Shown in pieces: positions 30,987 to 39,649 of a stretch of DNA of 64,000 bases. The stretch's first letter is position 1. Every line of letters starts with the position of its first letter. This DNA is from Azotobacter beijerinckii. GTDB taxonomy: Bacteria; Pseudomonadota; Gammaproteobacteria; Pseudomonadales; Pseudomonadaceae. Made by a program: the position numbers and the translations under genes. Where the stretch lies: positions 62,001 to 126,000 of the forward strand of contig NZ_FOFJ01000007.1 in assembly GCF_900110885.1 (NCBI RefSeq). The letters run 5' to 3'. The notes under the pieces were generated by a model. It made no database searches. It saw nothing but the letters and a program-made list of their open reading frames with translations, and had not been told where the DNA came from.

Positions 30987-32276
30987 ATGAGTGTCCGTAA
31001 TGCAGTTCGTATCGTGGTGACGGGGACAGGTACCGTCGGACCACTGGGGTGCGGCACCGAGACGGTCTGGTCCCGTCTGTTGGCGGGACAGTCGGGCATC
31101 CGTGCCCTGCCTGCCGATCTGGCCGATGGTACCGGCTGCGCTGTAGGCGGGCGGGTGCCAACGCTGGAGGAGGACAGACAGGCGGGCTACGACCCGGAGC
31201 GAATCGTCGCCGCCAAGGAGCGCAAGAAGATGGATCGCTTCATCGAGTTTGCGCTCGTTGCCGCTCAGGAAGCCTTGGCGCAGGCGGCCTGGCAGCCGGC
31301 AGACGAGGAACAACGGCAGCGAACCGCAACCATCATTGCATCCGGTGTCGGTGGGTTCGGTGCCATCGCCGAGGCCGTGCGCACCACGGACGAGCGCGGG
31401 CCGCGCCGGCTCTCGCCATTCACCGCGCCTTCGTTTCTCGCCAATATGGCGGCCGGGCACGTCTCCATCCGGCACGGCTTCAAGGGGCCGCTCGGGGCAC
31501 CGGTGACCGCCTGCGCGGCCGGGGCGCAAGCCATCGGTGATGCGGCCCGGCTGATCCGTAGCGGCGAAGCGGATATTGCAGTGTGCGGCGGGACCGAGGC
31601 CGCGATCCATCGCGTTACCCTCGGAAGCTTTGCTGCGGCGCGTGCGTTGTCCACTGGATTCAACGACCGCCCCCAGCAAGCGTCGCGTCCGTTCGACCGC
31701 GACCGGGATGGCTTCGTCATGGCCGAAGGCGCCGGCCTGCTGGTGATCGAATCGCTGGAACATGCGCTGGCACGCGGCGCACGGCCACTGGCGGAACTGG
31801 TCGGCTACGGCACCAGCGCCGATGCCTATCACCTGACCGCGGGCCCGGAGAACGGTAGCGGCGCTCGACGCGCAATGGAGCAGGCGTTGCGGCAGGCCGG
31901 TATTGCCTCGGGCGATGTGCAGCACATCAATGCACATGCGACCTCCACTCAAGTTGGAGACCGGGGCGAGCTGGCCGCCATTCGGTCCGTCTTCGGGACC
32001 GGATCGGGCGTGGCGATCACATCGACCAAATCCAGTACCGGCCATCTACTGGGGGCGGCAGGCGGGATCGAGGCCATCTTCACCATCCTGGCGCTACGCG
32101 ATCAGATCGTCCCACCCACACTGAACCTCGTTGATCCCGACGACGCGGCTGACGGACTCGATCTGGTTGGCCTGGTCGCGCGGAAAATGCCGATCCAGTA
32201 CGCCCTGTCAAACGGGTTCGGGTTTGGTGGTGTCAATGCCAGCGTGCTGTTTCGTCGCTGGGAACCATTCCGATGA
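30987..32276 (+). CDS. FabF-type beta-ketoacyl-ACP synthase in the efflux locus
   Basis: The 429-residue thiolase-fold enzyme has the full KAS I/II triad: Cys176 in TACAAGAQ, His317 in INAHATSTQVGD and His353 in KSSTGHLLGAAGG with Lys348. The ending YALSNGFGFGGVNASVLF is FabF-like. Catalysis is therefore expected to be intact: elongating condensation of acyl-ACP with malonyl-ACP. Its location 122 bases after an RND pump, far from the fabD-fabG-acpP-fabF cluster, and the accessory base composition mark it as an acquired paralogue. Possible roles are an inhibitor-insensitive spare for FabF/FabB, altered membrane lipids linked to efflux, or a specialised lipid. The AGGTAG before the ATG is an acceptable ribosome site. 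Confidence 0.9.
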   Translation: MSVRNAVRIVVTGTGTVGPLGCGTETVWSRLLAGQSGIRALPADLADGTGCAVGGRVPTLEEDRQAGYDPERIVAAKERKKMDRFIEFALVAAQEALAQAAWQPADEEQRQRTATIIASGVGGFGAIAEAVRTTDERGPRRLSPFTAPSFLANMAAGHVSIRHGFKGPLGAPVTACAAGAQAIGDAARLIRSGEADIAVCGGTEAAIHRVTLGSFAAARALSTGFNDRPQQASRPFDRDRDGFVMAEGAGLLVIESLEHALARGARPLAELVGYGTSADAYHLTAGPENGSGARRAMEQALRQAGIASGDVQHINAHATSTQVGDRGELAAIRSVFGTGSGVAITSTKSSTGHLLGAAGGIEAIFTILALRDQIVPPTLNLVDPDDAADGLDLVGLVARKMPIQYALSNGFGFGGVNASVLFRRWEPFR

Positions 32277-32396
32277 AACCTCTGACCCGGGAAGCCTGGA
32301 TTGCAAGAGGCCCGGTTGGCCAGGCGGCGAGAGGCTGGTACAGGCGGCGAGCGAGGCCTTCGCACCGCTCGGCTACGACCTTTCGCCAATGACGTT

Positions 32397-32504
32397 GGTG
32401 ATAGCTGGATCGAATTCCACCCGATCGGCGTCCTGCTCGCGGTGGAGCCATGGAACCTCCCGATCTATGAGCTCACCCGCGTGATTGCAGTTGGCAACCC
32501 GGTA
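32397..32504 (+). pseudogene. Fragment of an aldehyde dehydrogenase gene
   Basis: The frame reads DSWIEFHPIGVLLAVEPWNL followed by PIYELTRVIA. This matches the well-conserved PIGVLLxVxPWNFPxYQxxR segment of succinate-semialdehyde-type aldehyde dehydrogenases. The N-terminal 100 or more residues, the catalytic Cys/Glu region and the C-terminus are absent. It is a relic between the accessory KAS gene and the DUF2790 gene and marks a decayed junction. Confidence 0.7.
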
Positions 32505-32557
32505 AGGTTTCTTCTGACATTCCGTGCAGTCACCTCCTGAGAACGACAGTGATCGAC

Positions 32558-32806
32558 ATGAAACGTTCGTATCTGGTGTTGCCCTTCTGCTGCGCGGTCT
32601 CCCTCGCCCAGGCCGCCGAACCGCCCGTCCAGCAGTACCGCTACGGCCTCCCCCTGGATATCGCCAGGGTCATCTCCATCGAGACGCCCTACGATCCCTA
32701 TGTCTGCAGGATCGTCGACGCCAGGATGACCTACCTGGACTCCGCCGGCGAAACCAAGGTCGTCGCCTATCGCAAACTATCCGCCGGCTGTCTCCTGAAG
32801 ACCTGA
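32558..32806 (+). CDS. Small periplasmic DUF2790 protein
   Basis: The 82-residue product has a signal peptide (MKRSYLVLPFCCAVSLAQA, cut near residue 19-20) and the DUF2790 core YRYGLPLDIARVISIE...CRIVDARMTYLDSAGETKVVAYRKL, with two cysteines that may form a disulfide. The family is almost confined to Pseudomonas and relatives, and its function is unknown; some members respond to copper or stress. A GTG three codons upstream is an alternative start. It ends at a hairpin. Confidence 0.78.
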   Translation: MKRSYLVLPFCCAVSLAQAAEPPVQQYRYGLPLDIARVISIETPYDPYVCRIVDARMTYLDSAGETKVVAYRKLSAGCLLKT

Positions 32807-32817
32807 TGCGCCGCCTT

Positions 32818-32846
32818 CCTGTCCCCACAGGGACGTGGGGTACAGG
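32818..32846 (+). terminator. Hairpin after the DUF2790 gene
   Basis: CCTGTCCCCAC (32818-32828) pairs with GTGGGG-T-ACAGG (32835-32846), with a single bulged T, 12 bases after the stop. No T-tract follows. Confidence 0.6.
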
Positions 32847-32882
32847 AGTTGACGGGACTCCCTCCTTGCCGTGCTGGCTGCA

Positions 32883-33127
32883 TTAGTCGAGCAGCAGAAG
32901 CACGACATAAGACCGCAGAACAGCAGAACCAATGCCCGCTCCGGCAACGCATGGGCCATCCGCACGCCCCAGCCAACGCCAACGCCAACGCCAACGCCAA
33001 ACAGACCGCCGATCGCCAGGGAAATGCCCAGCATCCAGTCGACCCGTCCGTGCAGGGCGTAGGTGACCAGGCTGACCACCGTGCTGGGCGCGGCCAGCGC
33101 CAGCGAAAGGCCCTGGGCGACGACCTG
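32883..33127 (-). pseudogene. C-terminal fragment of a TSUP (TauE/SafE, DUF81) permease
   Basis: On the minus strand the frame reads QVVAQGLSLALAAPSTVVSL, VTYALHGRVDWMLGISLAIGG and VRMAHALPERALVLLFCGL. This is the typical last third of a sulfite-exporter family permease. A TGA lies a few codons upstream, so the first two thirds are missing. The usual hydrophobic end VVLLLLD-stop is present only in the neighbouring frame, implying a further frameshift. An expanded six-base repeat has also inserted extra Val-Gly pairs. Confidence 0.7.
32973..33001. repeat. Short tandem repeat (CCAACG)4 plus a partial unit
   Basis: Four perfect CCAACG units and a degenerate fifth unit encode a Val-Gly run inside the TSUP relic on the minus strand. 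It looks like replication slippage in unselected DNA. Confidence 0.85.
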
Positions 33128-33254
33128 GCTACTACTGCGCCTCCATCAGGGCCTGACAGGGCCGCCTGCTGACGCTTGAGCTGCTTGATGCTCAGTTGCC
33201 GGCGCGCCGAGGCTGTCCTGGTCGGGGGATTGGCTGCGGATGCAAGCCATAAAT

Positions 33255-33288
33255 GACAATGCCCGTATCTTACGATACGGGCATTGTC
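33255..33288 (-). terminator. Terminator of pckA
   Basis: GACAATGCCCGTATC (33255-33269) pairs perfectly with 33274-33288 around a 4-base loop, 71 bases beyond the pckA stop. On the minus strand it is followed by ATTTATGG. Confidence 0.75.
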
Positions 33289-33359
33289 CTCATCCGCCCC
33301 ACCGACTGCCAGGTTTTCACACAGTCTGCGGAGGCGGCCTCTTCACCACGCGCTGCGGC

Positions 33360-34904
33360 TTACAGCAGCGGACCGGCGTTGCGGATGGCGTCGGAGACGT
33401 CGAACTTCTTGAAGTTCTCGATGAACTGCCTGGCCAGGGTGCGCGCCGCCTCGTCGTAGGCGCTCTTGTCGGCCCAGGTGTTGCGCGGGTTGAGCAGCTG
33501 GGTCTCGACCCCCGGCACCACCTTCGGCACGTCCAGGTTGATGATCGGCAGGCGCTCGGTCTCGACGCCGATCAGCGCGCCGCTCTGGATCGCCGCGATC
33601 ACGCCGCGGGTGGTCGGGATGTTGAAGCGCTTGCCGACGCCGTAGCCGCCGCCGGTCCAGCCGGTGTTGACCAGATACACCTTGGAGTCGTAGCCCTGGA
33701 TGCGCTTGATCAGCAGCTCGGCGTACTCGCCGGCCGGGCGCGGGAAGAAAGGCGCGCCGAAGCAGGTCGAGAAAGTCGACTTGATGCCGCTGCCGGAGCC
33801 CATCTCGGTGGAGCCGACCAGCGCAGTGTAGCCGGACAGGAAGTGGTAGGCCGCCTGCTCGTTGTCGAGGATCGACACCGGGGGCAGCACGCCGGTCAGG
33901 TCGCAGGTGAGGAAGATCACCGCATTGGGCTCGCCGGCGCGGTTGTCCGCCACGCGCTTCTCGATCAGCTCGCGCGGATAGGCGGCGCGGCTGTTCTGGG
34001 TCAGGCTGCTGTCGGCGTAGTCGGGCTGGCGGCTGCGGGGATCGAGCACCACGTTTTCCAGCACGGCGCCGAACTGGATGGCCTTCCAGATCACCGGCTC
34101 GTTCTTCTCGGACAGGTCGATGCACTTGGCATAGCAGCCGCCCTCGATGTTGAACACGGTGCCCACACCCCAGCCGTGCTCGTCGTCGCCGATCAGGTAG
34201 CGGCCCGGGTCGGCGGAGAGGGTGGTCTTGCCGGTGCCGGACAGGCCGAAGAACAGGGTCACGTCGCCCTCTTCGCCCATGTTGGCGGCGCAGTGCATCG
34301 GCAGCACGTCGAGTTCCGGCAGCAGGAAGTTCTGCACGGAGAACATCGCCTTCTTCATCTCGCCGGCGTACTGCATGCCGGCCAGCAGGACCTTCTTGGC
34401 GGCGAAGTTGATGATCACGCAGCCCTCGGAGGCGGTGCCGTCGCGCTCCGGCACGCATTCGAAATAGGGCGCGTTGAGAATCTGCCATTCGCTCTTGCCG
34501 GCGGGATTGAATTTTTCCGGATTGATGAACAGGCAGCGGCCGAACAGGTTATGCCAGGCGGTCTCGGTGCTCATCTTGACCGCCAGGTAGTGCTCCGGGT
34601 CGGCACCTACATGGACGTGCGAAACGAAGCGATCGCGCTCGGCGAGATAGGCTTCGACCCGCAGCCAGAGCGCTTCGAACTTGTCGACGGGGAACGGACG
34701 GTTGATGCTGCCCCAGGCGATCTTGTGCTGGGTACCCGGCTCCTCGACGATGAAGCGGTCGGTCGGGGAACGCCCGGTACGATGGCCGGTCCGGACCACC
34801 AACGAGCCGTTGGCGGCCAGCTCGCCCTCTCCGCGGCGGATGGCTTCTTCTACCAGTTGGGCGGCGCTGATGTCGGTAAACACGGCTTGAGTGGCTTGCG
34901 TCAT
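33360..34904 (-). CDS. pckA: Phosphoenolpyruvate carboxykinase (ATP)
   Basis: The 514-residue enzyme converts oxaloacetate and ATP to phosphoenolpyruvate, the entry to gluconeogenesis. The kinase-1a P-loop [34 protein letters not shown], and the [16 protein letters not shown] and [12 protein letters not shown] segments are intact. The ATG at 34904 ([11 protein letters not shown]) gives the usual Pseudomonas length. The open frame extends 18 codons further into a palindromic regulatory region, which is unlikely to be translated. It is downstream of hslO on the same strand but 254 bases away, so it probably has its own promoter. Confidence 0.97.
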   Translation of the reverse strand: MTQATQAVFTDISAAQLVEEAIRRGEGELAANGSLVVRTGHRTGRSPTDRFIVEEPGTQHKIAWGSINRPFPVDKFEALWLRVEAYLAERDRFVSHVHVGADPEHYLAVKMSTETAWHNLFGRCLFINPEKFNPAGKSEWQILNAPYFECVPERDGTASEGCVIINFAAKKVLLAGMQYAGEMKKAMFSVQNFLLPELDVLPMHCAANMGEEGDVTLFFGLSGTGKTTLSADPGRYLIGDDEHGWGVGTVFNIEGGCYAKCIDLSEKNEPVIWKAIQFGAVLENVVLDPRSRQPDYADSSLTQNSRAAYPRELIEKRVADNRAGEPNAVIFLTCDLTGVLPPVSILDNEQAAYHFLSGYTALVGSTEMGSGSGIKSTFSTCFGAPFFPRPAGEYAELLIKRIQGYDSKVYLVNTGWTGGGYGVGKRFNIPTTRGVIAAIQSGALIGVETERLPIINLDVPKVVPGVETQLLNPRNTWADKSAYDEAARTLARQFIENFKKFDVSDAIRNAGPLL

Positions 34905-34945
34905 GTGCGTCCGATCGGCTTGTGGCCGATTCCTCCATACGTTTT

Positions 34946-34972
34946 TGTAGCGCGACATCCGGTCACGCTACA
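34946..34972. promoter_or_regulatory. Inverted repeat upstream of pckA
   Basis: TGTAGCG (34946-34952) and CGCTACA (34966-34972) form 7-bp arms around 13 bases, 42 bases before the pckA start. The region just upstream (34973-35000) is unusually A/T-rich and may hold the promoter. It could be an operator or a terminator of the hslO transcript. Confidence 0.45.
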
Positions 34973-35158
34973 GATAAAAGATAAAAAAAGTGCGTCGATT
35001 ATGCCAGAAAAGCCGACGACACAGTAGGAGCCGTTAGTCCGGCAAAGGTTCAATGCTGCGCCCCAAGCCGTGCCACATCGTTGCCATGGATCACAAGCAC
35101 GACAGGAATCCCCCGGGACGAGCAGGAAACCGCCGTTGCGGGTAACCCCGCCGAGCAC

Positions 35159-36052
35159 TCAATGCCGCGTCGTCGAGGGCTCCTCGCTGCCGCCACCGGC
35201 GAACAGCTGGGCGATATCGGTGGCATCGAACTCGTAGCGCTGGTTGCAGAACTGGCAGTCGACCACCACCAGACCGCTGCGCTCGCTCAGCAGTTGCTCG
35301 GCATCCGCGTGCCCCAGGCTGGACAGGGCGTTGGCCGAGCGCTCGCGCGAACAGCTGCAGTGAAAACGCAGCGGCAGCGGCTCGAACAGGCGCACGGCCT
35401 CCTGGTGATAGAGGCGGTGCAGGAGGGTTTCGTTGTCCAGCCCGAGCAGTTCCTCGGCGGTCAGGGTATCGGCCAGGGTGACCAGGTGCTCCCAGCTGGC
35501 CGCGCGCGCCTCGGCATCTTTCAGGCGCTCGCCGGGCAGCTGCTGGAGCAGGAAACCGCGGGCGCGACGGCCGTCGGCGTTGAGCCAGAAGCGCGTCGGC
35601 AGCTGCTCCGAGCTGGCGAAATAGCCGGACAGGCAGTCGGCCAGGCTGTCGCCCTGCAGTTCGACGATACCCTGGTAGCGCTGCCCTTGGGCGGGATCGA
35701 CGGTCAGGGTCAGCAGGCCCTCGGGCATCAGCTCGCGCAGCCCGGCGTCGGTCGGGATCTGCTCGGCGTGATAGCGGGCGATGCCGCGCACCTCGCGCTC
35801 GCTGGAGCACTCGACCATGAGCAGGGGCACCGCCCCCGAGGAACGCGCCTGCAACACCAACAGGCCGTCGAACTTGAGGGTACCGACCAGCAGCGCAGCG
35901 GCGGCGAGCAGCTCGCCGAGCAGTTGGGCGACCGGTTCGGGATAGGGGTGCTTGGCCAGCACCTCGGCGTAGCTGCCGCGCAGGTCGGCCAATTCGCCGC
36001 GCACGTCGGTGTCGTCAAAGAGAAAGCGTTGGGTGAAATCGAAATCGGGCAT
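35159..36052 (-). CDS. hslO: Redox-regulated chaperone Hsp33
   Basis: The 297-residue holdase is activated by oxidation and unfolding. The C-terminal zinc switch is present as [14 protein letters not shown]...[14 protein letters not shown] (CxC...CxxC). The N-terminal domain and the [29 protein letters not shown] segment are conserved. The ATG at 36052 ([21 protein letters not shown]) matches family starts. The neighbour order hslO-pckA is conserved in Pseudomonas as I remember it. In this genome the exopolysaccharide locus lies between hslO and hslR. Confidence 0.95.
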   Translation of the reverse strand: MPDFDFTQRFLFDDTDVRGELADLRGSYAEVLAKHPYPEPVAQLLGELLAAAALLVGTLKFDGLLVLQARSSGAVPLLMVECSSEREVRGIARYHAEQIPTDAGLRELMPEGLLTLTVDPAQGQRYQGIVELQGDSLADCLSGYFASSEQLPTRFWLNADGRRARGFLLQQLPGERLKDAEARAASWEHLVTLADTLTAEELLGLDNETLLHRLYHQEAVRLFEPLPLRFHCSCSRERSANALSSLGHADAEQLLSERSGLVVVDCQFCNQRYEFDATDIAQLFAGGGSEEPSTTRH

Positions 36053-36412
36053 ATCGGCTGGCCATGGCTGGAGACGGGGCTGGCGATGGCCAGTCCGCGA
36101 AGTCGGAACAACCGCCACAGGCGGCCGACTCGCCGGGGAATTCTAGGAAGAAAGGCCGGGACCTCCAAGCTTTCCGTCATTATTCGGCCATACCCTACCA
36201 CTCGTCGGGTGAAGCGATAATTTCCCGCTCCTAACCGATACTCCAACCACCCTTAAAAATATAAGGAATTGAAGGGGTTACAGGGTCAAGGCGGCCATCG
36301 TTATGCCACCCCACGAGTGGCACGGAGACATCAGGCTCCGTGCTTGACAGTGTCCTCGCTCGACCGCCTATACCTGTATCACCGCATTCCCTCTCAACGA
36401 GGCACACCAAAC
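36053..36412. other. Divergent control region of hslO and the exopolysaccharide operon
   Basis: No gene is seen in these 360 bases, which are A/T-richer than their surroundings. They hold a small palindrome CCTTA-N6-TAAGG (36251-36266), a hairpin CACGGAG...CTCCGTG (36321-36342), and a candidate promoter at 36344. The hslO promoter must lie within about 36053-36240. Confidence 0.5.
36344..36374 (+). promoter_or_regulatory. Candidate sigma-70 promoter of the exopolysaccharide operon
   Basis: TTGACA (36344-36349) is a perfect -35 hexamer. TATACC (36369-36374) or CTATAC (36368-36373) gives a -10 with 18-19 base spacing, about 40 bases before the ugd start. No AlgU- or RpoN-type promoter was recognised. 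Confidence 0.45.
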
Positions 36413-37765
36413 ATGGATGTGAGCGTTTTCGGTACCGGATACGTCGGACTGGTCCAGGCCGCTGCCCTGGCCGACGTCGGGCACCGCGTTCTCTGCGTCG
36501 ACATCGACGAAGTGAAGATCAAGCAGCTGCAGCGGGCGGTACCGCCCATCCAGGAGCCCGGTCTTTCCGCGATGATCGACGACAACCTGCGCGAGGGGCG
36601 GCTGTTCTTCAGCACCCAGGCCAGCGATGCGGTGATCCACGGCCAGCTGATCTTCATCGCCGTCGGCACCCCCTCGGACGAGGACGGCTCCGCCGACCTG
36701 CGCCACGTGCTGGGGGTGACCCGCGAGATCGCCAGCCACATGCAGGCCGACTGCACGCTGGTGATCAAGTCCACCGTACCGGTGGGTACCGCCAGCCAGG
36801 TGGAAGCGGTCGCCCGCGCCGAACTCGACCGCCTGGGCAAGGACCGGCTGGCGGTGCGGGTGGTCTCCAACCCGGAGTTCCTCAAGGAGGGCAGCGCGGT
36901 CAACGACTGCGTCCGTCCCGACCGGATCATCGTCGGCAGCGACGACGAACTGGCCCGCGCCCAGCTCGCCGAGCTCTACGCGCCCTTCTGCCGCAGCCGC
37001 GACAAGCTGATCTTCATGGACAACCGCAGCGCGGAGCTGACCAAATACGCGGCCAACGCCATGCTGGCCACGCGCATCAGCCTGATGAACGAGCTGGCCA
37101 ACCTCGCCGAGCGCCTGGGCGCCGACATCGAGGCGGTGCGCCGGGGCATCGGCTCCGACCCGCGCATCGGCTACCACTTCATCTACCCCGGCTGCGGCTT
37201 CGGCGGCTCCTGCTTTCCCAAGGACCTGCGCGCCCTGCTGCACACCGCCAGCGCCAGCGGCCAGCCGCTGCGCCTGCTGCAGAGCGTCCAGGACGTCAAC
37301 GAAACGCAGCGCCTGGTGCTGTTCCACAAGCTGCAGAAGCTCTACCCCGAGGGACTGGCCGGCAAGGCCATCGCCCTCTGGGGGCTGGCCTTTAAGCCGA
37401 ACACCGACGACATGCGCGAGGCACCCAGCCGCTACCTGATGGAGGCGCTGTGGCACGCCGGCGCGACGGTGCGCGCCTTCGACCCGGAGGCGATGTCCGA
37501 ATGCCGGCGCCTGTACGGCTACCGCGACGATCTGGTGCTCTGCGCTACCCGCGACGACACCCTGCAGGACACCGACGCGCTGGTCATCTGCACCGAATGG
37601 AAGGCCTTCCGGGTGGTCGACTTCGAACTGCTCGCCCACCAACTGCGCGACCGCCTGATCGTCGACGGACGCAACCTCTACAGCCCCCAGCAAGCGGCGG
37701 CCGCCGGCCTGCGCTACCTGGGCATCGGCCTGCCCTACGTCGACCCGCAGGGGGGCGCGCAATGA
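36413..37765 (+). CDS. ugd: UDP-glucose 6-dehydrogenase
   Basis: The 450-residue enzyme oxidises UDP-glucose to UDP-glucuronate with two NAD+. The N-terminal Rossmann motif VFGTGYVGLVQA, the ISTVPVGT-like segment IKSTVPVGTA and the catalytic Cys267 in GFGGSCFPKDL are present. It is the first gene of the exopolysaccharide run and is coupled (ATGA) to the epimerase gene. Together they supply uronic acid donors, so the polymer is probably acidic. Confidence 0.94.
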   Translation: MDVSVFGTGYVGLVQAAALADVGHRVLCVDIDEVKIKQLQRAVPPIQEPGLSAMIDDNLREGRLFFSTQASDAVIHGQLIFIAVGTPSDEDGSADLRHVLGVTREIASHMQADCTLVIKSTVPVGTASQVEAVARAELDRLGKDRLAVRVVSNPEFLKEGSAVNDCVRPDRIIVGSDDELARAQLAELYAPFCRSRDKLIFMDNRSAELTKYAANAMLATRISLMNELANLAERLGADIEAVRRGIGSDPRIGYHFIYPGCGFGGSCFPKDLRALLHTASASGQPLRLLQSVQDVNETQRLVLFHKLQKLYPEGLAGKAIALWGLAFKPNTDDMREAPSRYLMEALWHAGATVRAFDPEAMSECRRLYGYRDDLVLCATRDDTLQDTDALVICTEWKAFRVVDFELLAHQLRDRLIVDGRNLYSPQQAAAAGLRYLGIGLPYVDPQGGAQ

Positions 37766-38880
37766 AGGTCCTGGTCACCGGCGCCGCCGGCTTCATCGGT
37801 GCCCACTGCGTGCGCCGGCTGCTGCTCGACGGCCATCGGGTGATCGGCCTGGACAACTTCAACGGCTACTACGACCCGGCCCTCAAGGAGGACCGGGTGC
37901 GCTGGGTGCGCCGCGAGGCCGGCGACTTTCCGCTGTGGCGGCTGGATCTCGACGATGCCACCGGCATCGCCGAACTCTTCGCCAGCCAGCGCCCGGAGGC
38001 GGTGGTGCACCTCGCCGCCCAGGCCGGCGTGCGCCATTCGCTGAGCCATCCGCAGGACTACGTGCAGAGCAACCTGGCGGGCTTTCTGAACATTCTCGAA
38101 GGCTGCCGCCGGCAGCCGGTGCAGCACCTGATCTACGCCTCGTCCAGCTCGGTGTACGGCGCCAACCAGCACACCCCCTATTCGGTGCAGGACAACGTCG
38201 ACCATCCGCTGTCGCTGTACGCCGCGACCAAGAAGGCCAACGAGCTGATGGCCCACAGCTACAGCCACCTGTTCGGCATTCCCGCCACCGGCCTGCGCTT
38301 CTTCACCGTCTACGGCCCCTGGGGCCGGCCGGACATGTCGCCGATCCAGTTCGCCCAGGCCATCGTCGAGGGGCGGCCGCTGCGCCTGTTCAACCATGGC
38401 CAGCACCGGCGCGACTTCACCTACATCGACGACGTCGTCGAAGGACTGGTGCGGCTGCTCCCGCAGCCGCCCCAGCCCGATCCGCTCTGGGACCGCGAAC
38501 GGCCCCGGGCGGAAAGCAGCATGGCGCCCTGGCGCCTGTACAACATCGGCGGGCATCGACCGATCGCCCTCACCGACTACATCGATACCTTGGAAAGGCA
38601 TCTGGGCCGCAAGGCCCTGCGAGAATTGCTGCCTTTGCAGCCCGGGGACGTGCTCGACACTTATGCCGACGTCTCGGAACTACAGCGGGACACCGGCTTT
38701 CAGCCCCAGGTGAGCCTCGAAGAAGGCCTCGCGCGCTTCGTCGCCTGGTTTTGCCACTACTACAGGATCGGCAGCCCCGATGCCGCGGCCCCTCAACCCG
38801 CCGCGAGCGGGGAGCTGCCGTACGAGGTAATGCGCAATGAATGCCCCGGGAAACTCACTCCAAGGACCCAGCCTCGCTAA
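37762..38880 (+). CDS. NAD-dependent UDP-glucuronate 4-epimerase-like SDR
   Basis: The 372-residue extended SDR has the NAD-binding GAAGFIGAH near residues 7-15, a catalytic YAATK (Tyr153, Lys157) and SSSSVYG. The NFNGYYDPALKEDR and RFFTVYGPWGRPDM segments are typical of UDP-glucuronate 4-epimerases (CapI/LpsL type). It starts inside the ugd stop, consistent with converting that enzyme's product to UDP-galacturonate. The last 30 residues beyond the usual end overlap the next gene by 44 bases. Confidence 0.88.
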   Translation: MKVLVTGAAGFIGAHCVRRLLLDGHRVIGLDNFNGYYDPALKEDRVRWVRREAGDFPLWRLDLDDATGIAELFASQRPEAVVHLAAQAGVRHSLSHPQDYVQSNLAGFLNILEGCRRQPVQHLIYASSSSVYGANQHTPYSVQDNVDHPLSLYAATKKANELMAHSYSHLFGIPATGLRFFTVYGPWGRPDMSPIQFAQAIVEGRPLRLFNHGQHRRDFTYIDDVVEGLVRLLPQPPQPDPLWDRERPRAESSMAPWRLYNIGGHRPIALTDYIDTLERHLGRKALRELLPLQPGDVLDTYADVSELQRDTGFQPQVSLEEGLARFVAWFCHYYRIGSPDAAAPQPAASGELPYEVMRNECPGKLTPRTQPR

Positions 38881-39604
38881 GGACGGACAAACCAGCCCCC
38901 AGGAAAAACGCATCGACCCCTCGCAACGCGAGAAAATCCAGAACGCCCTCTGGGTGCACAACCACGGCTGGCTTATCGGGCGCCAAGGCGGTCGCCCCTG
39001 GACCCTTTCGCGCACCAAGCGCCTCAGCGAAACGCTCGCCGCCTTGCTGCTGCTGCTGCTGCTCTCTCCCCTGCTGCTGGGCATCGCCCTGCTGATCAAG
39101 CTGGGCAGCCCGGGTCCCGTGCTGTTCGTCCAGCAGCGCACCGGCTTTCGCGGACGCCGCTTCGGCATGTTCAAGTTCCGCAGCATGGTGGCCAACGCCG
39201 AGGCCCTCAAGGAGTCGCTGCGCCATCTGAACAAGCACGGCCCCGAGTCCATCGACTTCAAGATCGACGCCGATCCGCGGGTCACGCCGATCGGCCGCTG
39301 GCTGCGCCGCACCAGCCTGGACGAGCTACCCAACCTGATCAACGTGGTGCGCGGCGAGATGCGCCTGGTCGGCCCGCGGCCCACCTCGTTCAACGCCAGC
39401 CGCTACCACCAGCACCACCTCGGCCGGCTGAGCATCTATCCGGGCATGACCGGCCTCTGGCAGATCTCCGGGCGCAGCAACGTCGACTTCGACGACCGGG
39501 TCGAACTCGACATGGCCTACATCCGCCGACAGGGCCCCCTGCTGGACCTGTGGATTCTCCTGAAGACCCCTATCGAAGTGTTCAGCGGCCACGGCGCCAG
39601 CTGA
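38837..39604 (+). CDS. Initiating phosphoglycosyl transferase (short polyprenol-phosphate sugar transferase)
   Basis: The 255-residue protein has one N-terminal hydrophobic hairpin (about 70-90: LLLLLLLSPLLLGIALLI). It is followed by the monotopic PGT catalytic domain with PGPVLFVQQRTGFRGRRFGMFKFRSM, RRTSLDELPNLINVVRGEM, LVGPRP and GMTGLWQISGRS. It lacks the CoA-binding-like N-terminal domain of WcaJ, so it is the short form. It transfers a hexose-1-phosphate to undecaprenyl phosphate, starting the repeat unit. The catalytic Asp-Glu (LDELP) is intact. Confidence 0.92.
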   Translation: MNAPGNSLQGPSLAKDGQTSPQEKRIDPSQREKIQNALWVHNHGWLIGRQGGRPWTLSRTKRLSETLAALLLLLLLSPLLLGIALLIKLGSPGPVLFVQQRTGFRGRRFGMFKFRSMVANAEALKESLRHLNKHGPESIDFKIDADPRVTPIGRWLRRTSLDELPNLINVVRGEMRLVGPRPTSFNASRYHQHHLGRLSIYPGMTGLWQISGRSNVDFDDRVELDMAYIRRQGPLLDLWILLKTPIEVFSGHGAS

Positions 39605-39649
39605 ACCCTCATCCCATCCAGGCCGTGTACGCACCAGGGAGTCAGCATC

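Noticed and set aside
32973-33001. Short repeats suggesting a CRISPR array
   Set aside because: The unit is six bases with no spacers; it is a slippage tract inside a permease relic. No CRISPR-like array was seen elsewhere.
36318-36349. Possible RpoN promoter (TGGCAC) before ugd
   Set aside because: No TTGCA at the required spacing; a sigma-70 type TTGACA is a better match.
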